A stretch of DNA of 64,000 nucleotides from Rugosimonospora africana (GTDB taxonomy: Bacteria > Actinomycetota > Actinomycetes > Mycobacteriales > Micromonosporaceae): positions 41,869 to 105,868 of the forward strand of contig NZ_BONZ01000080.1 of NCBI RefSeq assembly GCF_016862975.1. The letters run 5' to 3'. Below the pieces are notes generated by a model. It searched no databases, had not been told where the DNA came from, and saw nothing but the letters and a program-made list of their open reading frames with translations. The position numbers were made by a program, and so were the translations under genes. Positions 34,223-44,400 of this stretch are shown here, piece after piece. Positions within the stretch are counted from its first letter, which is position 1. Each line of letters starts with the position of its first letter.

Positions 34223-37200
34223 GTGACACGTGGATTCTACGCACCGCGTATGGAAACGTATCCGGAGGAGGCGGCACCGCGAGAAACCACGGTGCCAGGC
34301 GCGAACGGAAGAATCAGTGTGGTCACGGCGGACGTGGCGGTCTCGGTGAACACGCCAGACACCGAAGAGGACGTGCTGGTCGTCTTCAATCGCGTCGTCG
34401 GCCGTGCCCCGGACTCCCGGGCTGTATCCGGACCCGACGGTGAACTGACCTTCGGCGAGCTTGATGCGATCAGTGACGCTCTTGCTGAACGGCTCCGCGC
34501 GGCGGGGGTCTCGAGAGACTCGCCGGTCGCGCTCCTGCTGGCCCGCGGGTGCGCTCACATCGTTGGCGTCGTCGCGGTCTGGAAAGCCGGTGGCGCCTAC
34601 GTCCCTGTCGATCCGACCCACCCGCAGGCCCGCCGCCAGCAACTGCTCGACGACGCGCAGCCCGATGTCGTCCTGACGGATGCGGGAGAGTCGCCGAACG
34701 TGCGGGTGGACTGCCCGGTGTTGGCTGTCGGTCCGCTGCGACGTCCAGACCGGGCTGCGGCTGTGGCTGCGGCTGTGGCTGCGGCCAAGCGTCCAGTCGA
34801 CCCGGGTCAGCTCGCGTACCTCATCTACACCTCCGGCTCGACAGGGACACCCAAGGGCGTCGAAGTGACGCGAGGTTCGCTGGCTCATCTTCACGCCGTG
34901 AACGCGGTGGTCCTGCACCCCGTGCTGGTCGAAGCGATGGGTCAGCGGCAGGCCAGAGTTGCGCTCAGTGCCTCTTTCGGCTTCGACGCGTCGGTAAACC
35001 AGATGTCGTGGCTGCTGCGTGGCGATACGGTCGTCGTCGTTGACGATGACACGCGCCGGGACTCCGCGGCGTTCGTTCGATTTCTGCACCGGCAGTGTAT
35101 CGATGTCATCGACGTGACTCCGTCCCAGTTGGCGGTAATGCTGCCACTCGGACTCTTCGACATGGTCGCACCGCGCGGTGCCCGAGCGCACTCGCCCCGG
35201 TTCGTGATCGTCGCGGGCGAGGCGTTGCCCCAATCGTTGTGGGACCGGCTGCGTACCGTTGCCTCAACCCGCTTCTTCAACCTCTATGGCCCGACCGAGG
35301 CGACGGTCTACGCGACCGCCGAACGGATGGTGGCTGGCCCGGAAGGTGAGCGGCCGACGATTGGACGTCCGGTGCCGGGCGTCCACATCTACGTGGTTGA
35401 TCAGCACGGACGGGTTCTGACGTCCGACACGGCCGAAGGCGAATTGTGGATCGGCGGACCGGGAGTGGCCCGCGGTTACCGTCATCGTCCAGATCTCACG
35501 GCACAGTCTTTCCGGGCGGATCCCGAACGCCCCGGGCAGCGCGTCTACTGCTCCGGGGACGCGGTGCGCCGCCGTCCCGACGGCCGCCTCGAGTATCTCG
35601 GCCGCACCGACAGCCAGGTCAAGGTGCGAGGCGTACGCGTCGAACCGGGCGAGGTGGAGGCGGTCCTCGCCGGGCATCCCGCGGTTGAGCGGGTCGCGGT
35701 TGTGTCGCGCCGCGATGCCAACGGCAACAACCGCTTGGTCGGATACGTGGTGCCCGCACCCAACGGGAACAACGCTGTCGTGGATCGGTGGCGTCAGGTC
35801 TTCGACGACATTCACCATGGCAGCGACGGCGACGGAGCTGACGACGAAGTCCGAGGCTGGCGTAACAGCTACGACGGAGCTGCGCTGCCCGTCGCGGACA
35901 TGAGTGCGTGGGCGGACGAGACCTCCCGGCGCATCCAGGCCCTCGAACCGCGTCGCGTGCTCGAGATCGGCGTCGGCAGCGGAATGCTGCTGAGGCGTAT
36001 CGCCCCCAGTTGCGAGCGTTACGTCGGTACCGACATCTCCGGGGTGACCCTGCGCGCGCTGCGCCACCGACTGGAGCAACACCCGGCACCTGGCGTCGCA
36101 TTACAGCAGGCGGAGGCGACCGACTTCGCTGCGGTCAGCGGCGAGCGATTCGACTGCGTCGTGATGAACTCAGTCGTACAGTACTTCCCGGACCAGGAGT
36201 ACCTCACCAGAGTCCTGCTCGGCGCTCTCCAGTTGCTGGAACCGGGTGGGCACATCTTCGTCGGCGACGTGCGCCACCTCGGTCTCGTCGACACGCACTA
36301 CCTGGATGTCGCCCGGGCCCGCATTGCCGCCGGTACCGCCGTCGAAGAGCGCGAACTCGTTTCGCGGTTGCGTGACGGCGAAGCCGAACTCTTGCTTGCG
36401 CCCGGCTGGTTCCAGCAGTTCGCGGCCGACCATGGCGTCGGCCGCGTGCGCGTCGCCCCGAAAATCGCCGACGCCGACAACGAGCTCACCCGTTTCCGGT
36501 TCGACGTCGTGTTGCCGCGGACGCCGACGGTGACGCGTGCCGCACCGGTCGCCTGGTACGACGCGGCGACGGTGACCACCGACCTGCTGCCCGACCTGCT
36601 GAACCGCCACGAGCGGCTCGGCCTTCGCGGCGTGACCCACCCCGCCGTCCACCCGCACGTGCCGGCGGTGAGGCATACCGAGGTGGACGACCGGCTGCCG
36701 ACTCGCGGTTGGTCGCCCGCGGAACTGGCGCGCTTCGACCGCCCTGTCGCACTGAGCTGTTCCCGTGGCGACGCCGATGGGCGGTATGACGCTGTGATCG
36801 GCGCGACCGTATGGGAGGACGTCTTCGGCCCGGCCGTCGCGGTGATCGGGCCGCTGCACAACACCCCGAGCCGAGCCGCAGCCGAACCGGCGGAGCTGGT
36901 CGACCTGTTGCACGCCGAGTGCGCGCAGCGACTGCCCGAGGTCCTGCGTCCCGCTGCTTTCGTGGTGATGGACACACTGCCGCTCACTGGCAATGGCAAG
37001 CTGGACCTTGACTCCCTGCCCGACCCCGCCGAGTCCATCACTGATACAACCGAGCCGAGCGACCCGCCTGTCACCCAGACTGAGATCGCGGTCGCCCGCA
37101 TCTGGGCCGACGTCCTGAACGTCAACTGCGGCGGCATCGGGCGGGCCGACTCGTTCATGCGGCTGGGCGGCGACTCGCTGAGAGCGACGGCCATGCTCGG

Positions 37201-37363
37201 CCTGGTGCGGCGTGCCTACGGCGTCGACCTCTCGCTGCGCCAGCTTCTGCGGGCCACGGATCTCGCCGCGTTCTCCGCCCTGATCGACACAGAACTTCTC
37301 GCTGGCCTCGACGCGAGCGAGCTCAACGAACTGCTCACGCAGGTGCATCCGGACACCGATTGA
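34223..37363 (+). CDS. NRPS: adenylation with inserted methyltransferase, PCP (A-MT-PCP)
   Basis: The protein has 1046 residues. The A domain core is at residues about 55-500, with YTSGSTGTPKGV near 203 and GRTDSQVKVRGVRVEPGEVE (A8). A SAM methyltransferase (VLEIGVGSGMLLRRIAP near 580) is inserted between A8 and the A10 motif LPLTGNGKLD, the usual place of N-methyltransferase domains. A PCP (LGGDSLR near 981) ends the protein. There is no condensation domain, so it is a candidate starter module that loads and N-methylates one amino acid. By alignment to GrsA I read the selectivity residues as D-A-N-D-I-A-L-V-Y-K, which match no substrate I know. GTG 34223 abuts a GAGG; GTG 34319 with GGAAG is an alternative start. 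Confidence 0.88.
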   Translation: MTRGFYAPRMETYPEEAAPRETTVPGANGRISVVTADVAVSVNTPDTEEDVLVVFNRVVGRAPDSRAVSGPDGELTFGELDAISDALAERLRAAGVSRDSPVALLLARGCAHIVGVVAVWKAGGAYVPVDPTHPQARRQQLLDDAQPDVVLTDAGESPNVRVDCPVLAVGPLRRPDRAAAVAAAVAAAKRPVDPGQLAYLIYTSGSTGTPKGVEVTRGSLAHLHAVNAVVLHPVLVEAMGQRQARVALSASFGFDASVNQMSWLLRGDTVVVVDDDTRRDSAAFVRFLHRQCIDVIDVTPSQLAVMLPLGLFDMVAPRGARAHSPRFVIVAGEALPQSLWDRLRTVASTRFFNLYGPTEATVYATAERMVAGPEGERPTIGRPVPGVHIYVVDQHGRVLTSDTAEGELWIGGPGVARGYRHRPDLTAQSFRADPERPGQRVYCSGDAVRRRPDGRLEYLGRTDSQVKVRGVRVEPGEVEAVLAGHPAVERVAVVSRRDANGNNRLVGYVVPAPNGNNAVVDRWRQVFDDIHHGSDGDGADDEVRGWRNSYDGAALPVADMSAWADETSRRIQALEPRRVLEIGVGSGMLLRRIAPSCERYVGTDISGVTLRALRHRLEQHPAPGVALQQAEATDFAAVSGERFDCVVMNSVVQYFPDQEYLTRVLLGALQLLEPGGHIFVGDVRHLGLVDTHYLDVARARIAAGTAVEERELVSRLRDGEAELLLAPGWFQQFAADHGVGRVRVAPKIADADNELTRFRFDVVLPRTPTVTRAAPVAWYDAATVTTDLLPDLLNRHERLGLRGVTHPAVHPHVPAVRHTEVDDRLPTRGWSPAELARFDRPVALSCSRGDADGRYDAVIGATVWEDVFGPAVAVIGPLHNTPSRAAAEPAELVDLLHAECAQRLPEVLRPAAFVVMDTLPLTGNGKLDLDSLPDPAESITDTTEPSDPPVTQTEIAVARIWADVLNVNCGGIGRADSFMRLGGDSLRATAMLGLVRRAYGVDLSLRQLLRATDLAAFSALIDTELLAGLDASELNELLTQVHPDTD
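34754..34783. repeat. GCTGYG hexamer repeat inside NRPS A domain
   Basis: Alternating GCTGCG and GCTGTG units, five in all, form a 12-bp tandem repeat that encodes an Ala/Val run just before the A3 motif. It is the same kind of frame-neutral microsatellite as the one in the PKS at 23420. Confidence 0.75.
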
Positions 37364-37371
37364 GAGGCACT

Positions 37372-40300
37372 GTGCCGACGCGACCAACTGACGGCCGGCC
37401 GGGCGACGCCCTGCTGGGGTACACATACGTCCCGTACTCGACGGAAGCGACAGTGCTTGACCTGTTCCGTGCCGCGGCACGCGAGGATGGCCACCGGATT
37501 GCTGTCGAGCACGGCGACTACAAGCTCAGCTACGCGCAACTCGCCGGGAAAGCGGACGATCTCGCGGGACAGCTGCACCAAGCCGGGGTGCGTCACGGGG
37601 ACCTGATTCCGCTGCTCGTCGCCGACAGCGCGGAGCTGCCGGTCGTTCTCCTCGCGGTGATGAGTCTCTCGGCAGCGTTCGTGCCGGTGGACGAGAGATG
37701 GCCGCGGCCGCGTCTCGTGGAGGTTCTCGCCCGACTCGACGCTCCGGTCGTGCTCGCTACGCCAGGCCAGGCCGAGAGCGCCCGCCGGACCGGTGCCTCC
37801 GCGGTGATCGAGGTCGACGTCCGCGACCTACGGACGACCGTCGCGGCACCCGATGTGCCCGGCCCGACGTGCGCCGACCTGGCGTACGGATTCTTCACCT
37901 CCGGATCCACCGGTCGGCCGAAGTGCGCCCTCAACGGACACCTCGGATTGCTGAACCGCTTCCTCACGATGTCACGGCGGTTCCATGCCGACGGCGCGGT
38001 CGTTCTGCAGAACAGCAGCCATGTTTTTGATGCGTCGCTCTGGCAGCTGCTGTGGCCGTTGACCACGGGAGCCCGGGTCGTCATTCCGATCCGGGACGGG
38101 ATTGTCGACCTGGCCGAGACCGCGCGCGTGATCGCGCGACATCGCGTCACAATGACCGACTTCGTTCCGTCGATCTTCAACGCCCTCGTCGCCCTCGCCG
38201 AGGCGGACCCACAGGTGAGCGCCGACCTCGCCTCGATGCGGCGCGTCCTCATCGGCGGCGAAGAGATCTCGTCCCGGGCGGTGCACCGGTTCCGGCAGCT
38301 GCTGCCGAACGTGCGCGTCACCAACACCTACGGCCCGACCGAATGCTCAATCGGCTCGGTTTTCCACGAGGTCGAGGACGGCGAGTCGATTCCCCTGGGC
38401 CGGGCCATCGACAACACGGCAGCCGTCGTCCTCGACGACGCCATGCGCCCTGTACCGGCGGGAACGATCGGCCAGATCCATATCGGCGGCGACTGCGTCG
38501 GCCGCGGTTACCTCGGTGACCCGAAGCGGACGCGTGCCGCATTCGTTCCCAATCCCTTCCCTACCCTGCCCGGCGAATTCGTCTACCGCACGGGCGACCT
38601 CGGCTGGAAGGACGAGGCCGGCGTACTGCACTTTGCCGGGCGGCGTGACCATCAGGTCAAGATCGGTGGGGTCCGCATCGAATTGGCGGAGATCGAAGCA
38701 GCCCTGACCGGCCACACGGCAGTCCGCGACGCGAAGGTCGTCGTCGCTGAAGGGGTCCACCGCAGGCGGCTGGTCGCCTTCGTGATCACCGACGGCGTCC
38801 TCGACCGCGACGAACTGGCCGGCCACCTCGCCGAGCGCCTGCCCACCGCACTCATCCCGAAGGAGGTCCGCTTCCTCGCGGCGTTCCCCCTGACGCCCAA
38901 CGGGAAGACCGACCGCGCGGCGCTGGCCCGGCTGGCGAGCGAGTCGTTCGTCAGCGGCCAGGGCGTCGTCGGCGTCGCACCCGAGAACGACCTACAGCAT
39001 CAGATCGCGGCCGCCTGGGCCACGGTTCTCGGTTGTTCGGTGCCGGGGATCACGACCAGCTTCTTCGACCTGGGTGGGGACTCGCTGTCCGCACTGCGCC
39101 TCGCACTCGAACTCGGCCGCGTTGTGGGCCGGCGCGTGTCGGTCCGCGACGTCGTCGCGCGACCCACGGTGCGTGACCAGGCGCTGCTTGCGCAGAGCAG
39201 GACAGCCGATCCGGTCGCGCCGCCGACCGACCTGCAGGCCGACCGGGCGCTGCCAGACGACGTGTGCCGCGAGACCGCCGACGTGTGGACCCCGGGGACC
39301 GTGCTGCTGACCGGCGCGACGGGGTTCGTCGGCGTGCACCTGCTACACGAGCTGCTTACGACCACCGACCTGCCAGTGGTGTGCCTGGTGCGGGCCGCCA
39401 ACCGTGCCGCCGCCCTGTACCGCCTCGAGCGCACCCTGGAGCGCTACGGACTGCGCGAGTCGTGCCCCGTTGAGCGCATCGTGCCCCTGGTTGGGGATCT
39501 CACCGCGCCGCGCCTCGGCGTGACGGCCGACGAGTACGTGACGCTGGCCTCGTCCGTCCACACGATCGTGCACAGCGCGGCGATGGTGAACCTGCTGCTC
39601 GACTACCGCTCGCACCGGGCCACCAACGTCCACGGCACGATCGAACTGCTGCGATTGGCCGGCGCCGGCCGCTGCAAGCAGCTGCACCATGTATCCACTC
39701 TGGGGGTATTCGGTGGCGCCAATCCCGGCGACCCGGTCCCCGAGACCCTGACGCCCGACGAGCACGCCCCGCCCTCGGACGGGTACTCGCAGTCGAAGTG
39801 GGTCGCCGAGCAACTCGTCCTGGCCGCTCGCCGTCGCGGCATCCCGTCCTCGGTGTACCGACTCGGCGAGCTCGGGCCCAACGCGTCCACCGGCATTCCC
39901 AGCGAGCGCGGGCTCGTGGACGCGTTGTTGTGCACGGCCGTCGACCTTGGGGTCAGCCCCGTCACCTCGGTCGTCATCGACTACACGCCGGTCGACCACG
40001 TCGCGCGGCTGCTCGTCGCGGCCCTGGTCCGGGGTCGCATCGGGCACACGTACCACCCGATCCGGCCCACCGGATTCGCTCTCGACGAGTTGTTCACCGC
40101 GATCCGCCAGTGGTCGGCGTCGGCCCCCGTGTCGTACGACCGGTTCTGGGAGGCGCTCGCATCGACCGAGGGGTCCCTCCGACTGCGCGCGCTGCTGCCC
40201 GAACCGGTAGCCACCGCCGCGGCGGATCCGCTCGCGGCGGTCTTCGCCGACACGACCACGCGCTTTGTCGCGGCGGAAGCCGATCGGCTCGCTGCCGAGG

Positions 40301-40434
40301 CAGGCATCGCCCACGCCGAGCACGCCGCCATCGTCGAGCGTTGCGCCGCCGGCTGCATCGAGTACGTCGAGGGCTGGACGAATCCGCGAGTCACGCTGGC
40401 GATGAGCGCCCCAGCAACTGCGGTGGACCGCTGA
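37372..40434 (+). CDS. NRPS: adenylation, PCP and terminal thioester reductase (A-PCP-R)
   Basis: The protein has 1020 residues. The A domain has FTSGSTGRPK near 175 and ends with FPLTPNGKTDR; the PCP is LGGDSLS near 567. The NAD(P)H-dependent reductase starts with TGATGFVGVHLL and has YSQSKWVAE with the catalytic Tyr and Lys, plus IDYTPVDHVA. The R domain would release the chain as an aldehyde or alcohol. There is no condensation domain: the C domain ending the 41441 protein could serve it in trans. I read the A code as D-A-W-D-L-G-T-I-G-K, substrate unknown. GTG 37372 has GAGAGG at 37362-37367; an upstream TTG at 37360 overlaps the previous stop. Confidence 0.88.
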   Translation: MPTRPTDGRPGDALLGYTYVPYSTEATVLDLFRAAAREDGHRIAVEHGDYKLSYAQLAGKADDLAGQLHQAGVRHGDLIPLLVADSAELPVVLLAVMSLSAAFVPVDERWPRPRLVEVLARLDAPVVLATPGQAESARRTGASAVIEVDVRDLRTTVAAPDVPGPTCADLAYGFFTSGSTGRPKCALNGHLGLLNRFLTMSRRFHADGAVVLQNSSHVFDASLWQLLWPLTTGARVVIPIRDGIVDLAETARVIARHRVTMTDFVPSIFNALVALAEADPQVSADLASMRRVLIGGEEISSRAVHRFRQLLPNVRVTNTYGPTECSIGSVFHEVEDGESIPLGRAIDNTAAVVLDDAMRPVPAGTIGQIHIGGDCVGRGYLGDPKRTRAAFVPNPFPTLPGEFVYRTGDLGWKDEAGVLHFAGRRDHQVKIGGVRIELAEIEAALTGHTAVRDAKVVVAEGVHRRRLVAFVITDGVLDRDELAGHLAERLPTALIPKEVRFLAAFPLTPNGKTDRAALARLASESFVSGQGVVGVAPENDLQHQIAAAWATVLGCSVPGITTSFFDLGGDSLSALRLALELGRVVGRRVSVRDVVARPTVRDQALLAQSRTADPVAPPTDLQADRALPDDVCRETADVWTPGTVLLTGATGFVGVHLLHELLTTTDLPVVCLVRAANRAAALYRLERTLERYGLRESCPVERIVPLVGDLTAPRLGVTADEYVTLASSVHTIVHSAAMVNLLLDYRSHRATNVHGTIELLRLAGAGRCKQLHHVSTLGVFGGANPGDPVPETLTPDEHAPPSDGYSQSKWVAEQLVLAARRRGIPSSVYRLGELGPNASTGIPSERGLVDALLCTAVDLGVSPVTSVVIDYTPVDHVARLLVAALVRGRIGHTYHPIRPTGFALDELFTAIRQWSASAPVSYDRFWEALASTEGSLRLRALLPEPVATAAADPLAAVFADTTTRFVAAEADRLAAEAGIAHAEHAAIVERCAAGCIEYVEGWTNPRVTLAMSAPATAVDR

Positions 40435-41444
40435 TGCGCTACCGCAGACTCGGCCGGCTGGACCGCGCGGTGAGCGAGATCGGCTACGGCATGTGGGGAA
40501 TCGCCGAGGCACCGGAAGATGCGTTGTTCGCCGCGTGCGCCGAGCACGATGTCGGCGTGATCGCCCGCGTGCCTTTCGACGAGTACACCCTCACCGGTCC
40601 ACTCACCGCGGACATGACCTGGCCCGCGGGCGACTGGCGCAACAGCTACTTCGTGGGGGAGAACCTGATCCACTCATCGATGGGATCGCGAGCCGACGGA
40701 ATGGTCGCAATGAGCCGGCCACCGGTGATCGCGCTGTGGGCAGCGCCACGGACGATGTCGACGGCGTTCACACGCATGATGATGGAACGCGGCGACGTCG
40801 TGGTGCTGCACGAACCGGTGTCCAACCTGTTGAGCACCGGACAGTTTGAGGTGGCCGGCACGCATGTCGACACGCCCGCCAAACTCTTCGCGCGCGTGCT
40901 GGAAGTCGCGCAGACAAGCACCGTGTTTTTCAAGGACACGACCGAGTACGACTACCTGCCCCACCTCGACAACGCGACGATCCGCGCGATCACGCACACC
41001 TTCATGGTCCGCGATCCGGCCGACGCGATCGCGTCACACTACGCGGTGAACCCGGCGATGACCCTCGCCGAGGTCGGGTTCGAGCAGCAGTTCAGGCTCT
41101 TCGAACGGGTCCGGGCTGTGCTCGGCGTCGTTCCCGCGGTCATCGATGCCGCCGACCTGGTCGCCGATCCGCAGGGCATCGTCGCGGCCTACTGCGAACA
41201 TGTCGGGCTGCCCTACCGGCCCCAGGCACTCACCTGGGCACCCGGCGTGCGCCCCGAGTGGCAACGCACCGAGCACTGGCACCGCGCCGCCAGCGCCTCC
41301 ACTTCGTTCCGCGTGCCGCGGACGGTCTACGCCGACACTGTCGACTCCCACGCCACTCTCGCCCGGTTCCGCGACCACCACCAAACCTTCTACGACCGCA
41401 TGGCCGAGCTGGCGCTCGCCCCGACACCCAGGAGCACCCTGTGA
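40434..41444 (+). CDS. Sulfotransferase-like protein with an aldo-keto reductase remnant at its N-terminus
   Basis: The protein has 336 residues. Residues 1-22 (MRYRRLGRLDRAVSEIGYG) match the start of aldo-keto reductases, and residues about 25-80 (DALFAACAEHDVGVIARVPF to WPAGDWRNSYF) match a much later part of the same family, so most of the barrel is missing in frame. From about residue 92 (PPVIALWAAPRTMSTAFTRM, a PAPS-loop-like motif) it is a sulfotransferase-family protein. ATG 40434 overlaps the upstream TGA. Translation of the sulfotransferase alone could start at ATG 40681 or 40711. The reductase part is surely inactive; the sulfotransferase could sulfonate the peptide product (inference). 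Confidence 0.8.
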   Translation: MRYRRLGRLDRAVSEIGYGMWGIAEAPEDALFAACAEHDVGVIARVPFDEYTLTGPLTADMTWPAGDWRNSYFVGENLIHSSMGSRADGMVAMSRPPVIALWAAPRTMSTAFTRMMMERGDVVVLHEPVSNLLSTGQFEVAGTHVDTPAKLFARVLEVAQTSTVFFKDTTEYDYLPHLDNATIRAITHTFMVRDPADAIASHYAVNPAMTLAEVGFEQQFRLFERVRAVLGVVPAVIDAADLVADPQGIVAAYCEHVGLPYRPQALTWAPGVRPEWQRTEHWHRAASASTSFRVPRTVYADTVDSHATLARFRDHHQTFYDRMAELALAPTPRSTL

Positions 41445-44400
41445 CCACCACTGAGGCGACGACCGGACTCACCGCCGGTGCACGCATCGGGTTCAGCGTC
41501 TCGGAGGGGCTGCTGTCGCGTGCCGGCGCGGTATGGCTCACCGAACTCGGGTACGACGTGCGTGGCTACCTCGCCGACCTCGGGCAGTGCCCGCGTGCGG
41601 ACCTCGACGTGATCGCCGGCGAGCTCACCGCGACCGGCGTGCCGACCCAGGTCGTGGACCTGCGGCGTCCGATGGCCGAGTTGCTCCACGACGTCGTCAC
41701 TTACTCAGCCCGGTACGAGGACGGGTACTGGAACACCACCGGTGCGGCCCGCGCCGTCCTCGTCTCGCAGCTGTCCCCACTCATGGTGCGCGACGAGCTC
41801 GATGTCTTCGCGCACGCGTCCGTGCACGGCGGCAACGACCAGCGTCGCTTCACCGGCTACATCCAGTCGCTGTGCCCCGGACTCACCGCGTATACACCCT
41901 GGCAGGACCCGCGCAGCGCCGACCGCTTCGCCGACCGCCAGGGGCTCGCCGCGTTCATCTCCTCGCGTGGCCTGCAGGTGGGTGATCAGGTGGTCCGCTC
42001 CGTTGACGGCAACCTCGGCGGGTTCTCCCACGAGGCGGCGGACTTGGAATCGCTGTCGGGTGACGTCGCGATCCATCGGATGCTCAGCGTGGCGGCCACA
42101 CAGGCGCCTGACCGCTGCGAGCACTTCGAGCTGCGCATCGCCGAGGGGCGACCGGTGGCCGTGGACGGTGTCGAGACCGACGCACTCGAGCTGATGCAGC
42201 GCGCGAACGCCGCCGGCGGGCGGCACGGGCTCGGCTTTCTCGACGTTCTCGAGAACCGACTCAACGGCACCAAATGCCGGGGCGTCTACGAGGCACCGGG
42301 GCTTACGTTGCTGCACAACTGCCTGCAACGCCTGCACCAGGCGACACTGCCCGCCGGCGCGGCGCGGCGGCTGCGGGAACTCGGCGCTGTCCTTGGCGAA
42401 AACCTCTACGCGGGCCGGTGGTTCGACGCCGCGGCTGACGAAGCCCGAGCCGAGGCCGACACCGTTGTCGCGGCGGCAACCGGTACCGTGGACGTGGAGC
42501 TCTACAAGGGCAACGTGTTCCCCTTCGCGCTGCGGGATCTGCCGGCTCGCAGCGCGGTGCCCAGGCAGGCCCGGTTCTCGGCAGGAGGGTTCCGTTGGGC
42601 GGTGCTCGCCGAAGACGAGCGGGCCGAGGTCGCCGAATCCGAGCCTGCCTCGGCGAGCAGCGCCGCCCCGCAACCGCCGGCGTCCACCGCAACCGGGCTC
42701 GGTTCCCTGACCGCACAGCAACGCGCGGCGTTGGCGGCAAGGCTGGCGTCGCGGCGTGCGGTCGCCACGAGGAAAATCCGGCCGCGGGACCCACGACTGG
42801 ACGAGGTGCCCGCAGCGTTCGCTCAGCAACGGCTGTGGTTTCTCGACCGACTCGCGGCAGGCCAGCCGATCTACAACGTTCCCATCGCGCTGAGGCTGCG
42901 CGGCGCGCTCGATGCCGATGCGCTGCGCCGCGCCTTCGCCGAGATCGTGGCGCGCCACGAGATCCTGCGTACCGCCCTCGTCGAACGAGACGGCGTGCCC
43001 ATGCAAGTGGTGCGCCCGGCCGCGGACGTCCCGTTGGCGTGGCGTGATCTGTCCCGGCTCCCGCCGCGCGCCCGCGAGCGCGAGGCCGAGCGCCTGATGC
43101 GCCTTGAGGCCGCCGCGCCGTTCGACCTTCAACACGACCTGCTCGTCCGCGCGACGGTGCTGCAGCTGAGCCAGGACGAGAATCTGCTGTTGATCACGGG
43201 TCACCACCTAGCTCTGGACGGCTGGTCTCTCGGAGTCCTCAGCGACGAGTTGTCGCACCTCTACGAGGCATACCTGTCCGCACGCGCGCCGTCACTGCGG
43301 CCGCTGCCTGTCCAGTACGCGGACGTCTCGCTGTGGCACCGCGAGTGGAACGACGGCCCCGAGGCCGCCGCGCAGCTCGCCCACTGGACCAGACATCTGC
43401 AGGATCTGCCGATCCTTGAGCTGCCGACAGACCGGCCCCGCCCTGACCATCCGCCCTATGCCGGAAAGCGGCTCGAGCACCGCCTCGACGACGAGCTGGT
43501 GCCGGCACTGCAGCGACTGTCGCAGGAGCGTGGCGCGACCCTGTTCATGACTGCCCTCGCCGCGTTCCAGATCATGATGCATCGGTACACGGCACAGGAC
43601 GACATTGTCGTTGCCTCGCCGTTCGCGGGACGCTCCCAGCCGGAGACCGAACCATTGATCGGCATGTTCGCGAATATGCTCGTCATGCGGACGCAGGTCC
43701 GTGGTGAGTTCTCCTTCGCCGACGTTCTCGACCAGGTGAGGGACTGGGTTCTCGACGCGGACGAAAACCAGCATGTCCCGTTCGAACGGCTGGTCGACGC
43801 GCTCAGTCCCGTCCGGGACGCTTCACGCAATCCGCTGTTCCAGGTGTCGTTTGCCCTGCAGAGCGCGACCGGCCTGGGTTTCCGGTTGCCCGGCTTGGCC
43901 GTCACCGACGTCCCCGTCGACTCGGGCACGTCGCGCTTCGACCTGGCCTTCAACCTGGAGAGGCGCGCGGATGGGTACAGTTTGTGGGCGGACTACTCGA
44001 CCGAACTGTGGGACGCCGAGCGCATCGAGCGCATGTTCGGTCACTACGAGACGCTGCTGCGCGCGGTGCTCGCCGATCCGGACGCCCTGGTGCGCGACCT
44101 CCCACTGCTCACTGCAGAGGAGTTCCGGTTCCTGATCGAGGAGTTCAACGATACGTCCCGCGATTTCCCGAGCGACGCTACCGTCGACGGCCTGGTCGCG
44201 CGGCGCGCCGCGACGCAGCCGGATCACGTCGCAGTCGCGATGGGTTCCCGGACACTGACCTACGCCCAGCTGGACGCCGAGGCATCAGCGCTGGCCGAAC
44301 GGCTGGGCGATCTCGGCGGTGTCGGCCGGATCGTCGGGGTATGCGTTGACCGTTCGCCGGAACTGGTCGTGAGCATGCTCGGAGTGATGCGCAGTGGCGC

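Noticed and set aside
34034..35233. 399-codon minus-strand frame over the start of the first NRPS
   Set aside because: Only its last 25 codons look like transposase; the rest is antisense to the A domain.
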